From: an uncultured Olsenella sp.
Lineage (GTDB): Bacteria > Actinomycetota > Coriobacteriia > Coriobacteriales > Atopobiaceae
Direction of reading: 5' to 3'
Length of the DNA stretch: 52,924 bases
NCBI GenBank assembly: GCA_900540955.1
Contig: UQIF01000014.1
Coordinates: 1-52,924 of the forward strand
Shown here piece by piece: positions 8,661 to 17,483 of this stretch. Under the pieces are notes generated by a model. The model was given only the letters and a program-made list of their open reading frames with translations, made no database searches and was not told the DNA's origin. The number at the start of each line of letters is the position of its first letter. The stretch's first letter is position 1. The position numbers and the translations under genes were made by a program.

Positions 8661-10100
8661 GTGGACGACGTCAGGATACCCCGCGCAAATGAGGACTCCC
8701 CCGACAAAGACCAGGAAACGCTGCAGGTACTGCGACCGGACGGGACCCTCAGCGAGTCCGACGAGGACGTGGAGGCGCGCCTTGCCATGGAAAGCCTCAT
8801 GCGCCATCGCCGCGCGCGCAGGCGCAAGAAGCTGATCGCGGGCGGCATCGTCGGCGCGATCGTGCTCGTGGGCGCCGTCGCGTGGGGCGTCTCCAAGTTC
8901 ACGGGAAACGCCGGGGGCGACGATGCGCCCCAGCTCATGACCACCTTCGTCGACCGGGGCGACTTTACCGAGGCGGTCGAGGCTTCCGGTGCAGCCAAGC
9001 CCGTGACCTCCGTCGTCGTGAACCCCGAGGTCGGCGGCACCATCGAGTCCGTGAACGTCGCCGAGGGGGACACCGTCCAAGAGGGCGACATGCTCCTCAC
9101 CGTGAAGAACGACGAGCTTGACAAAGCCATCCGCGATGCGGAGATGGGTGTGCGCAACGCCAAGCTCGGCGTTGAGCGAGAAGAAACAGCCTATGCCAAT
9201 GCCTGGAACGACTACAACGAATGGACGGAACCGGACGGAGAAGGCAAGTCCGAACGTAAGGGAGGCATCGACGCCGTCAATGCTGCAGAGCTCAATGTTC
9301 AAGAGGCCTACAACTCCCTCTCCGACGCCCAAGAGGCTTACAACATCGCCGTCGCGAACGCCGAAAAGCGCACGGTGCGCGCGCCAAAGAGCGGCTCGGT
9401 CGTGGTCATGAACGCGCAGGTCGGCGCCCCGACCGACTCCGCCGCAAACGCCGGCGGCCTCATCCAGATCGCCGACCTTACGCAGATGACGGTCAAGGTC
9501 CAGGTCAACGAAGTCGACATCTCGAGGGTCTCGGTCGGCCAGATGGCCAAGGCCACGTTCTCGGCCCTGCCCGGCGTCGAGCTCGACGCGCAGGTCACCC
9601 GCATCGCGACCGTCGCGGGCAGCGGCGAGAACTCCTACGGATACGGCGGGGGCGTCGTGACCTACGACGTGAGCCTGCTCATCCCCCAGCCTGCCGCCGA
9701 GCTCAAGCCCGGCATGACGGCCAACGTCCAGATCATGCTGCAAAGCGTGCCCGACACCCTCATGGTGCCCTCGAGCTGCGTGGCGATGGACGAGGCGGGC
9801 GGCTCCTACGTCATGGTCGTCACCGATTACGAGACGGGCGCCGTCGAGCGCAGGTCCGTGACCGTCAGGGCGTCCGACCAGACGACCTCGGCCATCGAGG
9901 GCGACGTCAACGAGGGCGACGAGGTCCTGCTCGACCCGTACTCGGCGCCCGACGCCGGCATGGACGCAGACGGTGGCCCCACGGCAGTTGAAGACGGCTC
10001 GGGCCCCGTCTCGGCCGATGGCGACGCGGCCGCCGCCGAGAACGCCGCGGAGCCCGCAGCCGACGCCGAGCCCGCCGACGCAACGAACACGGCGGCGTAG
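8661..10100 (+). CDS. HlyD/MacA-like membrane-fusion adaptor of an ABC exporter
   Basis: First gene of a three-gene MacAB-like operon. GTG 8661 is preferred: a perfect GAGGAGG sits 5 bases upstream, while the earlier ATGs at 8622 and 8637 have none. The 479-residue product has a ~55-residue charged cytosolic N-terminus, one membrane helix (IAGGIVGAIVLVGAVAWGV), then an extracytoplasmic adaptor. The adaptor has a biotinyl-lipoyl-like half (PEVGGTIESVNVAEGDTVQEGD), a short helical hairpin, the second lipoyl half (RTVRAPKSGSVVVMNAQVGA) and a beta-barrel region. The last ~60 residues are an acidic Ala-rich tail. In a monoderm the adaptor works without an outer-membrane channel. The exported substrate is unknown. 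Confidence 0.88.
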   Translation: MDDVRIPRANEDSPDKDQETLQVLRPDGTLSESDEDVEARLAMESLMRHRRARRRKKLIAGGIVGAIVLVGAVAWGVSKFTGNAGGDDAPQLMTTFVDRGDFTEAVEASGAAKPVTSVVVNPEVGGTIESVNVAEGDTVQEGDMLLTVKNDELDKAIRDAEMGVRNAKLGVEREETAYANAWNDYNEWTEPDGEGKSERKGGIDAVNAAELNVQEAYNSLSDAQEAYNIAVANAEKRTVRAPKSGSVVVMNAQVGAPTDSAANAGGLIQIADLTQMTVKVQVNEVDISRVSVGQMAKATFSALPGVELDAQVTRIATVAGSGENSYGYGGGVVTYDVSLLIPQPAAELKPGMTANVQIMLQSVPDTLMVPSSCVAMDEAGGSYVMVVTDYETGAVERRSVTVRASDQTTSAIEGDVNEGDEVLLDPYSAPDAGMDADGGPTAVEDGSGPVSADGDAAAAENAAEPAADAEPADATNTAA

Positions 10101-10104
10101 CGCC

Positions 10105-10893
10105 ATGGCAGCCCCCGTCATCGACATCCGCGGCCTCTGGCGCATCTACGAGTCCGCAGCCGGCCTCACCACCGTGCTGCGCGGCGTCTCGCTGCAGGTC
10201 GCGCGCGGAGAGTTTCTTGCCATCATGGGGCCTTCAGGCTCCGGCAAATCGACGCTCATGAACACGCTCGGCTGCCTCGACCGCCCGACCGCCGGCTCGT
10301 ATCGCCTCGAGGGCGTGGAGGTCGCCGAGCTCTCCGACGACGACCTGGCCTACGTGCGCTCTTCTCGCCTGGGCTTCGTGTTCCAATCGTTCAACCTCAT
10401 GCCGCGCGCCACGGTACTCAGAAACGTGATGCTCCCACTCGTCTACTCCGACATCGCGCCGCGCGAGCGCGAGCTTCTGGCCTGGAAGGCCCTGCGCGCG
10501 GTGGGACTTCCCGAGGAGCACTTTCTCCACCGCGCCAACGAGCTGTCTGGAGGCCAGATGCAGCGCGTCGCCATCGCGCGCGCCCTCGTCAACGACCCGG
10601 CGATCATCCTCGCCGACGAGCCCACGGGCAACCTCGACACCGCAACGGGCGAGCTCGTGATGAAAACCTTCCGCCGACTCCAGAGGCGCGGGAAGACCAT
10701 CGTGCTCATCACTCACGACGCCGAGGTTGCCGCCTGGGCCGACCGCACCGTGCACATCCGCGACGGTAGGCTGCTCACCGACGAGCAGGAGCGCGCCGTC
10801 CAGGCGCAGCTCACGGGCGGCACCGAAAACGCCGGCGACCTCGGGCGCGCTCGGCTCGCGCCCCGCCAGGTCAAGGAGGTGCCTGCCGTATGA
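10105..10893 (+). CDS. MacB-type ABC transporter ATP-binding protein
   Basis: ATPase of 262 residues that starts 4 bases after the adaptor stop. It has Walker A GPSGSGKST, Q-loop FQSFN, signature LSGGQMQRVAIARAL, Walker B IILADEP, D-loop GNLD and the switch His in LITHD. The pattern (SFNLMPRATVLRNVMLPLVY, TGNLDTATG) matches the MacB/LolD/FtsE-like group that drives mechanotransmission rather than transport through the membrane. The C-terminal ~40 residues extend past the usual end. The last four bases overlap the permease start (ATGA), which points to translational coupling. Confidence 0.93.
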   Translation: MAAPVIDIRGLWRIYESAAGLTTVLRGVSLQVARGEFLAIMGPSGSGKSTLMNTLGCLDRPTAGSYRLEGVEVAELSDDDLAYVRSSRLGFVFQSFNLMPRATVLRNVMLPLVYSDIAPRERELLAWKALRAVGLPEEHFLHRANELSGGQMQRVAIARALVNDPAIILADEPTGNLDTATGELVMKTFRRLQRRGKTIVLITHDAEVAAWADRTVHIRDGRLLTDEQERAVQAQLTGGTENAGDLGRARLAPRQVKEVPAV

Positions 10894-12128
10894 AAGCGCG
10901 CGACCTCGCCTACGAAACGGGCTCGGCACTTCTTGCCAACCGGGTGCGGAGCCTGCTCACCATCCTCGGCATCGTGATCGGCATCGCCGCCGTGATCGCG
11001 CTTACGTCGCTCATCGACGGCATGCGCGCGGCCATCGTGGGTCAGCTCGGCCTCAACGCCGCACGCACGGTCGAGATCGTGTGCTGGCCGCCGAACAACC
11101 GCCAGCTCACCGAGGCCGACGTCGAGGCCATGGCCCGCGACCTCGCCGGTGACTACGACTTCATAACCTGCTACGCCTATGTCTGGTCGAGCGTGTCGAG
11201 CTCAACCTCCGCCTCCGAGGAGATGGACATCATGGCGTGCGACGAGAAGTTCTTTGAGGCGAGGGGCCTCAAGGCCGAGAAGGGCCGGGTCTTCACCGCC
11301 GAGGAGAACGAGGAGTCCTCGATGGTCGTCGTGCTCGGCGGGGCATCGGTAAAGAAGCTCTTTGGCCGGGAGGACGCCGACGCCGTGGGAAAGACGGTGC
11401 GCATCGGCAACGACTCCTATACCGTGGTCGGCACGCTCGAGTCGGACAGCATGCAGGGCGACTGGTGCGTGGCCTATATCCCCTACCGCACGGCCAAGGT
11501 CCGCCTGATCGGCCAGCAGAGCGGCGCCATGCTGAACATCTTCGGCTTTGCCCGCGAGAACACCGACATCTACGGGGTGGCCGAGCGCACCGACTCGTAC
11601 CTGCGCACGAAGTACAACATCCCCGAGGCCGACCCGGACGGGGGCGGCAGCTCGGAGGAGGGCTACTGCCACATCTCGACGGCCCAGTCGATGCTCGACC
11701 AACTGGAGAGCACGATGTCGTCCTTCCGCCTGATGGCGTTTGCCGTGGCGGGGATCTCGCTTCTGGTCGGCGGCATCGGCATCATGAACATGATGCTCAC
11801 CAACGTGACCGAGAGAATCCGCGAGATCGGCCTGCGCAAGGCGCTCGGCGCCAAGCGAGCGGACATCACGGCGCAATTCCTGCTCGAGAGCATCGCAATC
11901 TGCATCGTGGGCGGCGTCATCGGCGTCGCCGTGGGTTACGGCGCGGCGTGGCTGCTCGCGGGCTTCGCCGGGTCGAGCCTCGGATACGAGAGCCTCGTCC
12001 CCGTGATCACGCCGCAGACCGCGCTTCTTGCGGCGGGCATCTGCTGCGGCATCGGCGTGCTGTTCGGGTTCTACCCCGCCCGGCGCGCCGCCCGTCTTGA
12101 CCCCGTGGAGGCGCTGCGCTACCAGTAG
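10890..12128 (+). CDS. MacB-like ABC transporter permease (FtsX fold)
   Basis: Permease of 412 residues: an N-terminal membrane helix (RVRSLLTILGIVIGIAAVIAL), an extracytoplasmic MacB_PCD-like domain (~50-265), and three C-terminal helices of the FtsX domain with the family motifs LLVGGIGIMNMMLTNVTER, REIGLRKALGA and YPARRAARLDPVEALRY. It overlaps the ATPase gene by 4 bases. With the adaptor it should form a tripartite-like exporter for a peptide, lipid or antimicrobial; nothing in the sequence decides which. A terminator built from an inverted pair of GCAAGAAGGGCG-type motifs begins at the stop codon. Confidence 0.92.
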   Translation: MKARDLAYETGSALLANRVRSLLTILGIVIGIAAVIALTSLIDGMRAAIVGQLGLNAARTVEIVCWPPNNRQLTEADVEAMARDLAGDYDFITCYAYVWSSVSSSTSASEEMDIMACDEKFFEARGLKAEKGRVFTAEENEESSMVVVLGGASVKKLFGREDADAVGKTVRIGNDSYTVVGTLESDSMQGDWCVAYIPYRTAKVRLIGQQSGAMLNIFGFARENTDIYGVAERTDSYLRTKYNIPEADPDGGGSSEEGYCHISTAQSMLDQLESTMSSFRLMAFAVAGISLLVGGIGIMNMMLTNVTERIREIGLRKALGAKRADITAQFLLESIAICIVGGVIGVAVGYGAAWLLAGFAGSSLGYESLVPVITPQTALLAAGICCGIGVLFGFYPARRAARLDPVEALRYQ

Positions 12129-12168
12129 GCAAGAAGGGCGTCCGACCACAGGCGGCGCCCTTCTTTGC
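12129..12168. terminator. Terminator after the export operon, made of inverted CTTCTT(T)GC motifs
   Basis: GCAAGAAGGGCG (12129-12140) pairs with CGCCCTTCTTTGC (12156-12168). Each arm contains one copy of the abundant GGCAAGAAG/CTTCTTTGC word. Confidence 0.65.
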
Positions 12169-12171
12169 GCC

Positions 12172-12237
12172 TAACTCCCACACAGCGGACGCATCTGGGC
12201 CGAAAAAGCCCAAAATGCGTCCGCCGTGTGGGAGTTA
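12172..12237. repeat. 66-bp intergenic palindrome
   Basis: Near-perfect inverted repeat with ~29-base arms (TAACTCCCACAC... and ...GTGTGGGAGTTA) around a CGAAAAA centre. It lies between the convergent permease and rpiR genes and is built like the other intergenic palindromes in this window, but its arm sequence is its own. Confidence 0.85.
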
Positions 12238-12270
12238 GTTCTTCTTGGTGGGTCTATGGAAAACGAACGG

Positions 12271-13110
12271 TTATTCGCGACGCTCGGAGAACGCCGCCAC
12301 GATACCCCCGCGATAAGCGGCGGCATACTTTTTGCGGTCTTGCTGGTAAACGCTCGCGATCAGCGTATCAATCATGAGCATCACGCCCGCGTCCACCCCC
12401 ATCGACGTCATCGGCGTCGAGCGGTCGGCGACCTCGATAACGCGCAAGCTCGAAGTCGCAAGCCTCGAGAGGGGGTTGTCCGACGCGTCGCAGATTGCCA
12501 GCACGGGGATTCCCTTAGCCGCGGCGGCCTTTGCCACCCCCACCGGTTCCACTTTGTCTCCCGATTTTGAGACAACAACCAATAAATCCTTGTTCGGGTC
12601 GAGTGTCCGCAGGCGTCGTTTAACCTGGATAATCTCAGCGTCGCAGTAGGCGTTCTTTCCAAGCCCGACCAATGACCAGCACAGGTGGGACGCCAACAAA
12701 CCGCTCTCCATGTATCCGTAGCAAATGATGGTGTCCGCCCCATCGACAAGACGGGCCACCTGGGCCAGGTTTTCCTCGGGATTACTTCTTACAACGCCCT
12801 TTAGAAGCTCGTGATACTTCGTCTCGATCTTGCTCATGACGGTGAACAACCCGTCGTCATTCTGTATCTCGGTGCCCAGATCACCGGAGCTTTTGATGTC
12901 GGCGATCATCTCGCCGAACATCGAGTACCCCATCTTTTTCGAGAAGCGCATGACGGTCGACTGTCCCACGTCGAGGCGCCGCGCGAGCTCGTGAGAGGTC
13001 ACGTCCTCGATCTCGTCGCCGTTCATGATGAGATAGTCGGCGACCTTTCTCTCCGCCATGGTGAATTTGGGGTAGAGACTCTTGACCCTTGTGGTGAACA
13101 GCGCAATCAC
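12271..13110 (-). CDS. MurR/RpiR-family sugar-phosphate-responsive regulator
   Basis: Transcription factor of 279 residues. It has an N-terminal HTH_6 domain (FTMAERKVADYLIMNG, then TSHELARRLDVGQSTVMRFSKKMGY at ~39-63) and a C-terminal SIS sugar-isomerase fold (GADTIICYGYMESG, DLLVVVSKSGDKVEPVGVAKAA). Such proteins bind phosphosugars. The start is GTG 13110; its weak ribosome site is AGGACG. It is the last gene of the PTS operon and most likely regulates it, with the phosphosugar made by this pathway as effector (inference). Confidence 0.88.
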   Translation of the reverse strand: MIALFTTRVKSLYPKFTMAERKVADYLIMNGDEIEDVTSHELARRLDVGQSTVMRFSKKMGYSMFGEMIADIKSSGDLGTEIQNDDGLFTVMSKIETKYHELLKGVVRSNPEENLAQVARLVDGADTIICYGYMESGLLASHLCWSLVGLGKNAYCDAEIIQVKRRLRTLDPNKDLLVVVSKSGDKVEPVGVAKAAAAKGIPVLAICDASDNPLSRLATSSLRVIEVADRSTPMTSMGVDAGVMLMIDTLIASVYQQDRKKYAAAYRGGIVAAFSERRE

Positions 13111-13176
13111 CGTCCTAAATGATAAAAGCCGGGGAAGATCAACTTCCCCGGCGCAGGCGTACTACCAGAGGTAATG

Positions 13177-13599
13177 CTAGAGGTCCTCTTCCTCATCAAT
13201 CATATCCGACGAGCAGGCGCTTTCCTCAAAAAACCCGACTCCGCCGGGGACCGACGCACAAAGAAGGTCCACGACTTCCGATACCTTCGACCCATCCTCA
13301 ATGCTCAGGACCGCCTCCAGAATCGCAGCCAAGTTCATTCCAGCAACAACCTTAACCTGGGCGCTCTCATGCGCAATCATGCAGGCTCGGTTATAGGGGG
13401 TGCCGCCGACCAGGTCGCATATGATCACGACCTCCTCGCCACATTCCGCGATGTCCCTCAGACGGGACTCGAACTCATCCGGCGAGATGACCGAGGTGAA
13501 ATCAACATACGATACAGCTTCCTCATTGCCGGAAAGCATAGCGACGGCAGACGCAACGCCCGAGGCGTAATGCCCATGTCCAATAAGCACCAACTTCAT
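13177..13599 (-). CDS. PTS mannose-family EIIA component
   Basis: Cytosolic EIIA domain protein of 140 residues from the mannose/fructose/sorbose class. Phosphoryl transfer from HPr should go to the His of LIGHGHYASG (His8). DLVGGTPYNRACM is the usual second signature. It is a separate protein rather than fused to EIIB. Its ATG overlaps the stop of the dehydrogenase-like gene (ATGA), so the two are translationally coupled. The Asp/Glu-rich C-terminus (SSDMIDEEEDL) is unremarkable. Confidence 0.88.
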   Translation of the reverse strand: MKLVLIGHGHYASGVASAVAMLSGNEEAVSYVDFTSVISPDEFESRLRDIAECGEEVVIICDLVGGTPYNRACMIAHESAQVKVVAGMNLAAILEAVLSIEDGSKVSEVVDLLCASVPGGVGFFEESACSSDMIDEEEDL

Positions 13600-14828
13600 C
13601 GGGTTTCCTCCCCATCTGCAGGCTTGAGCTCCTTGGTCCTTTCCAAACAGCGAATCTCCTGGACAAAGCCAACCAGAAGACGGCAGGCGATCGCCTCGTC
13701 GGGAACGGACGGATCCAAACCCGTAATCTTGACGACGGCATCCTCGAGCGGCATAGAGCCAAGGGTCTCCTCGATCTTTGCTGCCTGCTCGTCGCCTGCG
13801 TTGGGAACAAAGAACCCGTAGGCGGCGGCGCGAAGAATAAAGAAAGGCATGATGCCATGCTTCAGGCAGAGCAAGGCGGGGCCAAGGAAGCGGTCCCCCT
13901 TGCCGAGCTTGCGGATGGGCTGCCTGACGACGCGTTCGATGCGATCGCGGAAATAAGGGCTGCTGAACTTACCCAACATGGTCTCAAGCAGCGTGTCGCC
14001 CGGCATGGGGATACCGAACTCGGCCTCGAGAGCTTGCCTTCCCTCTCTCCAGGCTTTTCCCGCAAGGTCAGCGCAGAGCTCGTCGGCCGCGGCGTCGTTA
14101 AGGTATTCGCAGCCCTTGTACGCCCCCATGAAGCCAAGCGAGCAGTGAAGGAGATTCTCGCTCCAGATCTTCTCTGCCATGCTCTGCTCGACGTCGTTCG
14201 AGCGCTGGAAGAAGGACGGGTACTCATACCCCTGCTCGAAGAAGAAACGGTCCTCGACCGGAAGAATGGGCTTATCGTCCCCCTCAAGGGCGAGCGGCTC
14301 TGCGTCTGGGTCGGACGAGAAGGTCACCTTACGGTTGGCCTTTGAGGTGATGAGGGCAACCTGATCGTCAAGTACGGCGAGCTCGTCTGCGTCAAGCAGC
14401 TTCTCCAAGGCGCCCTCGAAATAGCTGCGAAGCCCGACGAAGTTGCCGCCGATGATTACCGCCGCCTTGTGGGTCATACCCTCCTTGATGCGCAGACGGA
14501 TCATATCGGCAAGGTCTTGAGCCACGGCATCAAAGGAAGAGGGGAAGACCGCAACCGCCACGAACTCCGAGTCGGCAAGCCTACGCAGATAGGCCTCGCG
14601 GTCCACCTGGACGTCAAATACCTCAAAACCGTCGACGCGAATCTGCTTAAACGTGCCCGTATCGAGATTGGTCTGTTTGGTGACGTAGTATCCCTGCTCG
14701 CGGAGAGCGTGCACCAGATTGGCGTCGATGTCCGCGAAGGCGATGTCGAAACCGCCCTCGGAGAAATACAGCTCGCCGAATGTCCCTCGACCAGTACGAC
14801 CGGCGCCGATGATCGTTACTTTTTTCAT
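13596..14828 (-). CDS. Mannitol-1-phosphate 5-dehydrogenase-like oxidoreductase
   Basis: NAD(P)-dependent polyol-phosphate dehydrogenase relative of 410 residues. MKKVTIIGAGRTGRGTFGELYF is the N-terminal Rossmann fold. GGNFVGLRSYFEGAL and the later region SLGFMGAYKGCEYLNDAAADE correspond to the catalytic domain of the mannitol dehydrogenase family. The known reaction of the closest family is mannitol-1-phosphate + NAD+ = fructose-6-phosphate + NADH; the true substrate may be another hexitol or sugar-acid phosphate. ATG 14828 is preferred, since it forms ATGA with the stop of the upstream isomerase gene. Such an enzyme in a man-type PTS operon is unusual. Confidence 0.72.
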   Translation of the reverse strand: MKKVTIIGAGRTGRGTFGELYFSEGGFDIAFADIDANLVHALREQGYYVTKQTNLDTGTFKQIRVDGFEVFDVQVDREAYLRRLADSEFVAVAVFPSSFDAVAQDLADMIRLRIKEGMTHKAAVIIGGNFVGLRSYFEGALEKLLDADELAVLDDQVALITSKANRKVTFSSDPDAEPLALEGDDKPILPVEDRFFFEQGYEYPSFFQRSNDVEQSMAEKIWSENLLHCSLGFMGAYKGCEYLNDAAADELCADLAGKAWREGRQALEAEFGIPMPGDTLLETMLGKFSSPYFRDRIERVVRQPIRKLGKGDRFLGPALLCLKHGIMPFFILRAAAYGFFVPNAGDEQAAKIEETLGSMPLEDAVVKITGLDPSVPDEAIACRLLVGFVQEIRCLERTKELKPADGEETR

Positions 14829-15784
14829 TTGGCGCACTCGCTCTTTTCGTGGTAGCTGATAGCGATGCAGTCCATCTTTCCGGCGAGCTCCAGCGGGCCG
14901 TACCCGACGGGGATGAAGAGTGTCTCTCCCAGCGAGATGGGCTCACCGCACACGGTGCCGTTCCCACCAACGCACGTCACAAAGAGGAAGCTGTCATGCT
15001 CGAAAGAAGCCTCGCCATCGACCTTATAACGCAGGGCAACGTACTCGCCGGGAACGTCGTGATACACAAAACGAGTCACGCCGCCCTTCTTGACGCCCTC
15101 CGGGCGCTCCGCCTTAAAGGGGAGCTCCGGGAAGCTCGCGCAAGCGCAGACGTCGTCGATGCTGAGCGGGCGGGCGGGGTCATTACGGTCGTTGTCGTAG
15201 AAGCGGTACGTAATGTCGCTGTTCGTGCCGAAGGTCGCCGAGACTTTGCCGGAACCCCAGCCGCCATGAATCACGCCGGCGGGCGTGTGGACGAAGTCGC
15301 CGTCCTTGACCTCGAGCTTCGTGAAGAGCGCGTCCCAGTCCTTCTCGTCAATGCAGCGCCTGAACTCCTTGGCGTCCATCGGCTTGTGGCCAAAGAGCCA
15401 CATGCCCTTCTCGTCGGACTCGTCCAGGGTGACCGCGCCGGAGACCTTGCCGCGGCAGCCCTCGTGCGCCATGGCGTATTCATCGCCTGGGTGGGACTGG
15501 TAAGACTGGAAGCCCTCGTTGCACGTGATCGTCATCCTTACGGGGAACACCTCGTCGGAGCAGCCGAAGAGCTCGCGGTGCGCCTGGTAAAGCTCGGAGA
15601 GCGTCATGCCCGTTCCCGTCACCGGGTTGTCGAGCTCGCCGGGAAGCGCAAGAACGTTGTAGATCGTACCGACGTTTTCCAGGTCGGTCTTCAGGCCGAA
15701 GCGGTCGATGAGCTTATGGCCGGCCCACACGAAGGACTTGTACAGGGGCTCGACGCGATATACGGAGTGATTGCTTATCTCCAC
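14825..15784 (-). CDS. Divergent class I mannose-6-phosphate isomerase-like protein
   Basis: Cupin-fold phosphosugar isomerase of 319 residues. The metal-binding stretch is SHPGDEYAMAHEG (His98 region) in place of the usual QVHPDDEYA. A second site HTPAGVIHGGWG matches the HIPAGTIHA type. It differs clearly from the canonical manA at 28843-29817: the PLLIKIIDA core becomes PVRMTITCNE. A different aldose-phosphate substrate is therefore possible. It sits between EIID and the dehydrogenase-like gene of the PTS operon and should convert the incoming phosphosugar to a ketose phosphate. Confidence 0.78.
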   Translation of the reverse strand: MEISNHSVYRVEPLYKSFVWAGHKLIDRFGLKTDLENVGTIYNVLALPGELDNPVTGTGMTLSELYQAHRELFGCSDEVFPVRMTITCNEGFQSYQSHPGDEYAMAHEGCRGKVSGAVTLDESDEKGMWLFGHKPMDAKEFRRCIDEKDWDALFTKLEVKDGDFVHTPAGVIHGGWGSGKVSATFGTNSDITYRFYDNDRNDPARPLSIDDVCACASFPELPFKAERPEGVKKGGVTRFVYHDVPGEYVALRYKVDGEASFEHDSFLFVTCVGGNGTVCGEPISLGETLFIPVGYGPLELAGKMDCIAISYHEKSECAK

Positions 15785-15799
15785 TGGTTGTCCTCTCTA

Positions 15800-16666
15800 C
15801 TAGAGAATCCCGATGAGGCCGAGCACTACGACGATGCCCATAAGGCCGAAGATCACCTTGGTTACGGACATGCCCTTCTTGGAGAGCAAATACCAGCAGC
15901 CGATGACCAGAAGCAGGCTCAGCAGGTTGGGGAAGATGCCGTTGATGACGTCCTGCAACACCACGGGCGTTGCGTCGGCGGAAGCCGCGAACGAAAGCGG
16001 CGTGGACAGCTTCACGTAGGACGCGGACAGCGCACCAATGACGATGATTCCGAAGAGCTGGACCGCGGTCTTGATGCGGTCCATCGCGGTGCCCATCAGC
16101 GTCGAAACGGCATCCTTACCAAGGGTGTAGCCATTGTTGAAGAGGACGCGCGCATAGGCCCACAGCAAAATCGGGGTCGCGATGATGAAGAGTACGACGC
16201 CAAGCGGACTCAGGACATCGCCCGCGCCGGTAAGCGAGATGGCAATGGTGGTGAGCAGCGGAAGGATCGTCGCCTGGACAAGGGAATCGCCTACGCCGGC
16301 AAGCGGGCCCATAAGCGAGGACTTGACGGTTCTGATCATCTCATCGTTTACCGGCTTGCCCAGGGCCTTCTGCTCCTCCATGCCGACGAGAATTCCCCAC
16401 AGCACGCTCGCCGTCGTCTGCTCGGTGTTGATGAAGTCAAACATGCGCAGCATGCCCTCGCGCTGGCCCTCTTTGTCGTAGTACTTCTTGTAAAGAGGGG
16501 CCATATCATAGGCATAGCAGTTGCCGTGCCAGTTCTCGAGGTTGCAGCAGGTCAGGTACCTGAGCTGGTAACGCCAAAAGAGGCGGTCAAGCTCTTGTTT
16601 GGTCAACGGCTCGCTGCAGATGGGCTCGGAGCCCTGCTCGGCCTCGTTCTTGATGATGTCGCTCAT
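15800..16666 (-). CDS. PTS mannose-family EIID component
   Basis: Membrane subunit of 288 residues. LTKQELDRLFWRYQL is the typical start of EIID, followed by CNLENWHGNCYAYDMAPLY. Next comes MGPLAGVGDSLVQATILPLL, the conserved family block. Several C-terminal hydrophobic helices end GLMGIVVVLGLIGIL. With EIIC it forms the permease of a group-translocation sugar transporter. The ~20-residue N-terminal lead (MSDIIKNEAEQGSEPICSEP) is slightly long. Its ATG lies 3 bases past the EIIC stop. Confidence 0.92.
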   Translation of the reverse strand: MSDIIKNEAEQGSEPICSEPLTKQELDRLFWRYQLRYLTCCNLENWHGNCYAYDMAPLYKKYYDKEGQREGMLRMFDFINTEQTTASVLWGILVGMEEQKALGKPVNDEMIRTVKSSLMGPLAGVGDSLVQATILPLLTTIAISLTGAGDVLSPLGVVLFIIATPILLWAYARVLFNNGYTLGKDAVSTLMGTAMDRIKTAVQLFGIIVIGALSASYVKLSTPLSFAASADATPVVLQDVINGIFPNLLSLLLVIGCWYLLSKKGMSVTKVIFGLMGIVVVLGLIGIL

Positions 16667-16669
16667 TGT

Positions 16670-17482
16670 TTACAGCTCCACTTCGTCATCGTCGGTGAAC
16701 ACGTCTGTGCTTGCGCTCGCAGTCGATACCTCAGGGCGAGAGTCGATCTTCCAGTACAGGAACGCCAGGGCGGCGGCAAAGATGGCGATAGGGATGAAGC
16801 CCATGCCCATGGAGGAAACCATCATGAAGCCCAGGACAAAGAAGATGAACATCCAGTTGCCGACGATGTTGAACTTGAGCAGCATGGCCATGCCAACGGC
16901 AGGCAGGACGCCGCCAAGAAGGCCAAGCGCGTGCAGGACGTTCTGCGGGACGACGGCGAGCAAGCTGTCCACGGCGCCGGTGCCCAGATACATCAGAACG
17001 AAAACAACCGCAAAGTTCATGGCCGCCAGGAATACCTGAGGAAGAATAACATTGCCGAGCTCGATCTTCTTGTAGTCGACCTCCTCGATGCCCTTACGGA
17101 CGATTCCGGTGCACACCGTGTTGAAGGCACGCATCACGTGAGTAAGGTTTGCAGTGAGAATGGAGATCGGCGCCGCGATGGCAAGGGCGGTACCGGTATC
17201 CAGGCCGTTGATAATCGCGATGGCCATAACAGGATAAGAAACAACGCCAACGTCAATGGAAACTGCTCCGCCAACCGCGAAAGCGCCCATGTAGGCGAGT
17301 TGGAACGCAACTCCAAGCTCAAGACCCTTTTGCACATCACCAAAAAGAAGTCCCACAAGAAGGCCTCCGACAAGAGGTCTCTGGAGCATATAGCGGCCAA
17401 ATACCATTCCCCCGAAGGAAGCAAACGTGTTTGTGAGGTGATAAAGAAGCGCAACAAGAAGTACCTGAACGAAATAAGCCAT
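16670..17482 (-). CDS. PTS mannose-family EIIC component
   Basis: Membrane subunit of 270 residues with the family features: N-terminal ALLYHLTNTFASFGGMVFGR, then PLVGGLLVGLLFGDVQKGLELGVAFQLAYMG (~36-66), GGAVSIDVG, and helices up to WMFIFFVLGFMMV. It forms the sugar path together with EIID. Like many EIIC proteins it ends in an acidic tail (DVFTDDDEVEL). It starts one base after the EIIB stop codon, so the genes are clearly co-transcribed. The sugar cannot be read from sequence; mannose, fructose, sorbose and amino sugars are all used by this class. Confidence 0.9.
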   Translation of the reverse strand: MAYFVQVLLVALLYHLTNTFASFGGMVFGRYMLQRPLVGGLLVGLLFGDVQKGLELGVAFQLAYMGAFAVGGAVSIDVGVVSYPVMAIAIINGLDTGTALAIAAPISILTANLTHVMRAFNTVCTGIVRKGIEEVDYKKIELGNVILPQVFLAAMNFAVVFVLMYLGTGAVDSLLAVVPQNVLHALGLLGGVLPAVGMAMLLKFNIVGNWMFIFFVLGFMMVSSMGMGFIPIAIFAAALAFLYWKIDSRPEVSTASASTDVFTDDDEVEL

Positions 17483-17483
17483 G

